From: Haemonchus contortus
Taxonomy: Eukaryota > Nematoda > Chromadorea > Rhabditida > Trichostrongylidae
NCBI GenBank assembly: GCA_000469685.2
Contig: LS997563.1
Location: 22,682,897 to 22,746,896 of the forward strand
Reading direction: 5' to 3'
DNA length: 64,000 nucleotides
Every line of letters begins with the position of its first letter. The first letter of the stretch is position 1. The notes below the pieces were generated by a model, which was not told the DNA's origin, made no database searches, and was given only the letters and a program-made list of their open reading frames with translations. The position numbers were made by a program, and so were the translations under genes. Shown here one piece after another: positions 60,602-64,000 of the stretch.

Positions 60602-60639
60602 ATTATCGCAGCGTGATTCTCTCCACACTCCATCCAGTT

Positions 60640-61080
60640 ATCGCAATTCCTGAAATCTTCCGATATCTTCCCTAAGGCAGTCTATGACTGACTTTGCACA
60701 ACCCTTGGATATAAGGATCTAGGTTTCACCAAACTCTTCACTTTTAGCTGCAGCCCATTCTCGTCCATCACTTTCCACATTTCTGCAACTTGTCCTTGGA
60801 CCTCAACTTTTTTTCCGCTACCTGAGTGATATCATCAGCGAAGGGGATTGTCTTCAGTAGTCTATCCATGTGCCCTTTTCCAATGACATCCAGTATTAGT
60901 AGAAAGAGAAACGAAGTCAAAGCTGAGCCTTGGTGAATAATAGACAAGACGTCAGTTGCTTTTGTCAATCGGGAAGGGAGCTCAGAAGATCACCACTAGG
61001 GAGAACAGATGTTACAGAATATTCCTCGATGCGCTTCCCACAGGATTTATCGTGGTACGCGGTCTAGCGCCTTCCCTTCT
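60640..61080 (-). pseudogene. RTE-like LINE reverse transcriptase fragment
   Basis: Minus-strand pieces: KALDRVPR near 61065, IHQGSALTSFLFLLILDVIG (60930-60870) and IPFADDITQVAEKK with the catalytic ADD (60850-60800). Stops and shifts present. This is a different lineage from the CR1-like copies. Confidence 0.8.
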
Positions 61081-63170
61081 CTTAATAATGCGACAACCCC
61101 CGGAGCAGTTTCGTGATATGCGCACTCAATGATCGTGCGACATTTGAAACATTCGATTACTTCCCCGTTAATTTGAAGAAGGGATCAACTATTAACAGTT
61201 CTCAAGAAGGTGATGAGTCACTTAACACCTGCACCTTTGAGCGCTAAAGGGTTTCTTGACCGCTTTTCTAACATTCATTGCCCCTCTCGCTGGTAGGACC
61301 TCATTTTCTAAACACACAGGGGTTTGTTGCTGTTCCTATAAGATCTCTTATTGTGGCCGTCCCTCCTTTGTCTGTCGAACTCCAATAAATAGCTCACCGG
61401 AGTAATCTTCCCAGCTGTGCCTTACCTCAGCTGTCCTAGGGAGACCTATCGCTGTTTTTCACGGCTCTGATCACCCTGATGTCGTCAGTGGCTCGATACC
61501 GGGCGTAACCCTTACTGGGGGCAAACTTCATCCTTTCTCGGTTGTTCGGTGTCACAGTCTCTGTTCTTTACTCCTGCTGCGGCAACCTTGGCATTTTACA
61601 ACGATTTACATTTTGTACAGCCATGTTTCCTAGGGACCGCGTCTTTTGTCAGCGCTCATCTGCATCCTTTTTCTGTTTTACTATTTCTGCCTACCTCCAT
61701 CGAGTCCACCTTTTGATCTCGCCCTGTGTTTTCCATTCTGTGAAACCGTTTCCATATCTGTTACATCGGTTCTGATGCGGATTGGGGAGACCAGCTTCCA
61801 CTGCCCTTCGTTTAGGGTCTCCCTATTTTGCTAGGTGCAGCTTCCACCACCAAACTTTCAGCACATGTGAATGTCCCAATCTTATTATTAGGGTGCGCAC
61901 AGAGTTTTGTGAAGATTAGTCGGTTTTTTAAGCAACCAAATATTTGCAACAATCATGTTAAATCAGTAGTCAAGATAGTGACCCCTTCTTGGCCACAAAG
62001 CCCTCCATCGATCGCACAGGGCCCTGGTGCCACTCCTTCAGAAAGAAGAGGGGCGCGACGCAATCAATTGATTCGCTACCTACTTGACTTATTGGCGATT
62101 GTTAATTTTTTCCCTTTGGAGCAGGCCAGTGGTCTTCTGAAGGCATGACAGTACATGTGGGTTGAGATTGGGTGAATATTTTGGGAATGGGGTAGTCAGG
62201 ATATATCAAGCCTTTCCAGCGCTTGCATCAACGTTCTCGCGTGGGGTGATCGAGTATTATCTATCACGATCAAAAATTCCCTTGTAATCGGTGTGCCGAA
62301 ATAACATATGTTGCGTCCTTGGTTGGTTGGGAAGAGCAGGAAGTTTTATTAGAAGCCATGAATATGAATGTACAGTTTATGTAACGCTCCGGCCCGCCAG
62401 ATCTTCTGGTCAAACCGGCAAATCATTATTATACAAGATCAATTACTCGACTAATATGAAATCACAGATGCCTCAAGACCATCCGTCTCATTTGTTTGCA
62501 TAATAATCTTCCGTTCTCTGCAGTACATTTTGCTAGAAGCCGCAGTGAAATACTCGGTTGAGCAGGGGAGGGATGAGCTCATGTGCTTTTTGGCATGAGC
62601 GCACAGCTTTGAAGCGGGCCAAGGCCTAACGTCCACTGGGAGGTATTGTTATTTCCTGCGTGAATTTTTGCATGGCACCCACTTTTCATCCTGGGCAATG
62701 ACAAAGCCAGTTCATGTTGACGTTCACCTAAAGTAGCTTCTGATACACATTGACTAGCCCTCAACGCTTCTGCTCAGTCAAGGGGTCTGCGATATTTGCA
62801 AAAACCTGCTTTGAAAGTTACTTTTACGCAAAACGTCGTAGATGATGGATTGAAGAGGTCTTAGGTCAATGTTCACTGCGCTATTATTTCGGCATGCGAT
62901 CACGCTGTGAACGAATTTTCTTTTATTGAACTGAATGGTTCTTGAGAGCCGGAGGGAAGAAATGTTCATTCTAATAAAGGTCATATAAAATGGCGAAAGC
63001 AATTAAGTAAACTAACTATACAGCGATACGACTACAGTTAGGACTTTTAATCAGTAACGTTTTAACAAAGGTTTTGACGATAGTAACGCTTGATGTTTCA
63101 CAATTTCACTCAAAACTTGAGCAGATTCAAAAAAGACCTTTTCCGAAGAGTGCTGGAGAAAAATTCAGCT
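61081..63170. other. No gene recognised
   Basis: Scattered short frames only; no domain, TIR or tandem repeat was recognised. Part of it may be the 3' flank of the V-ATPase gene. Confidence 0.4.
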
Positions 63171-63532
63171 TAGATGCTTGACTTTCGGAATGCTGAATTT
63201 TGTGCAGAAGTTATCAGACTTGTTGAATGAAACAGGGGAGAGAGAATATTCGTACGAGAAAGTACTCAAACAGCTAGCTATTTATATCACTCGTATGGCA
63301 TTAATTCGGCACATCACAGATGGTATTCCTATCGTTTTCCGGTGTTGTAGGGGGTGCCATTCGAACTAGACCAGCGAGGCATGAGGATGCACATAGGAAC
63401 TTGCCTGATCTCACTTTCACTTCTCAGATACACTGCGATTTGTACCTAGTGTAAGCTAAAGACTTTTGCTTTTATCAATTCCTAAGTCATAGATCTGACG
63501 GGTGTGGGAACTAGAGAAAATTCAGTAGGTCT

Positions 63533-63693
63533 TCATCTCTTTACATGGTCATTAAAACTAGGGACATGCCGCCTAGTATAGTATTTGCTTAGAATACTTC
63601 CCGGAATTCTTCCGAGCATCTCTCTTGGAAAAATTCGTAGCAGTTGCCATGCAATATCCAGCGATTCTTCTACGGTGCGACGCTCATGTTGGC
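63533..63693 (-). CDS. Last exon of a V-type ATPase subunit B gene (partial)
   Basis: Acceptor CTTCTCTTTAG at 63694-63704, then [20 protein letters not shown] and [18 protein letters not shown], stop TGA at 63535-63533. This matches the C-terminus of V1 subunit B (nucleotide-binding non-catalytic subunit of the proton pump), whose usual text is ENR(T/S)...[14 protein letters not shown](R/K)EMLKRIP. Differences (IAW for IGW, LGR for LKR, a longer tail [14 protein letters not shown]) suggest a diverged paralogue, such as a SPE-5-like B subunit, but one exon cannot decide. Upstream exons are not recognised in the last 300 bases. Confidence 0.75.
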
Positions 63694-64000
63694 CTAAAGA
63701 GAAGAGAGGTCAAAGCTGAGCAGAAGAATGAATAAAAGATGTGCCCTGGAAAATTTCAATGTTTGAATTACTATAGCTCAAGATCCTTATTGAGAGATGA
63801 GTAATCTGCTTGTCTTTAGCAAAAAAAACCAAGAATCATTCATTACAACTCCTGCCATCATACCTAATTTACTCACTATTCCATCATAGGAAAAGTACAC
63901 AATTTTTCCCTGACATCAATGCTCCTTCTCCATTAAATCTTTCTATTCAATCTAATCAGAAGATGGTGCAGGTTTTCAATATCGAAGGTGAAATTACATG

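Noticed and set aside
63178..63369. 63-codon plus-strand frame (LSDLLNETGEREYSYEKV)
   Set aside because: Protein-like but short, with no acceptor or donor pairing to a gene and antisense to the 3' flank of the V-ATPase gene.

Overview
This window is animal genomic DNA, most likely from a parasitic (strongylid-type) nematode. Coding segments are short and interrupted. Introns begin GT and end in nematode-style TTTCAG or TTTTAG, and introns range from about 50 bp to 7 kb. The non-genic DNA is packed with decayed mariner/Tc1, BEL/Pao, CR1-like and RTE-like elements and MITEs. The species assignment is inference from these traits.

Three host genes can be read. (1) A plus-strand NSUN5-type rRNA cytosine-C5 methyltransferase gene, about 3499-18463, in ten exons with a 6.9-kb and a 4-kb intron. 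(2) A minus-strand Pumilio/PUF gene, 52807-24894, in at least 17 exons. It has a serine/glycine/asparagine-rich N-terminal half, all eight PUM repeats and a C-terminal KLEKYF exon that lies 6.8 kb from the rest. (3) At the right edge, minus strand, the last coding exon (63693-63533) of a divergent V-ATPase B subunit. The first two genes are convergent, with a repeat-filled gap of 18464-24893. Both concern RNA (ribosomal RNA modification, mRNA 3'UTR binding), but nothing shows that they act together.

Layout. 1-1400: relic of a DDE transposon with a tRNA-like tail. 1345-3100: MITEs. 3499-18463: the NSUN5 gene; its introns hold a full-length decayed mariner (8781-9914), TTAA-flanked MITEs, a second mariner family (14739-15950) and hairpins. 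18464-20460: CR1-like LINE tail and a composite GC-rich repeat carrying a hAT-type MITE. 20853-22400: BEL/Pao gag (minus). 22697-23603: tyrosine recombinase (plus). 24894-52807: the PUF gene; its introns hold the second DDE relic, two Tc1-like relics, a tandem array of ~128-bp units, a second Pao gag fragment, more mariner pieces and a LINE tail. 52808-63532: repeats only, including a 360-bp pure (CA)n tract, two TIR elements and two LINE fragments.

Most notable for follow-up: the nearly intact tyrosine recombinase lying head-to-head with a Pao gag; a DDE family whose two copies both carry a tRNA-like module; a composite repeat family with internal minisatellite units found in at least eight places on both strands; and LINE tails that each have an unrelated-sequence stem-loop just before the (TAAA)n run. 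All gene models were made by eye from splice signals, reading phase and family motifs; no alignment software or database was used.
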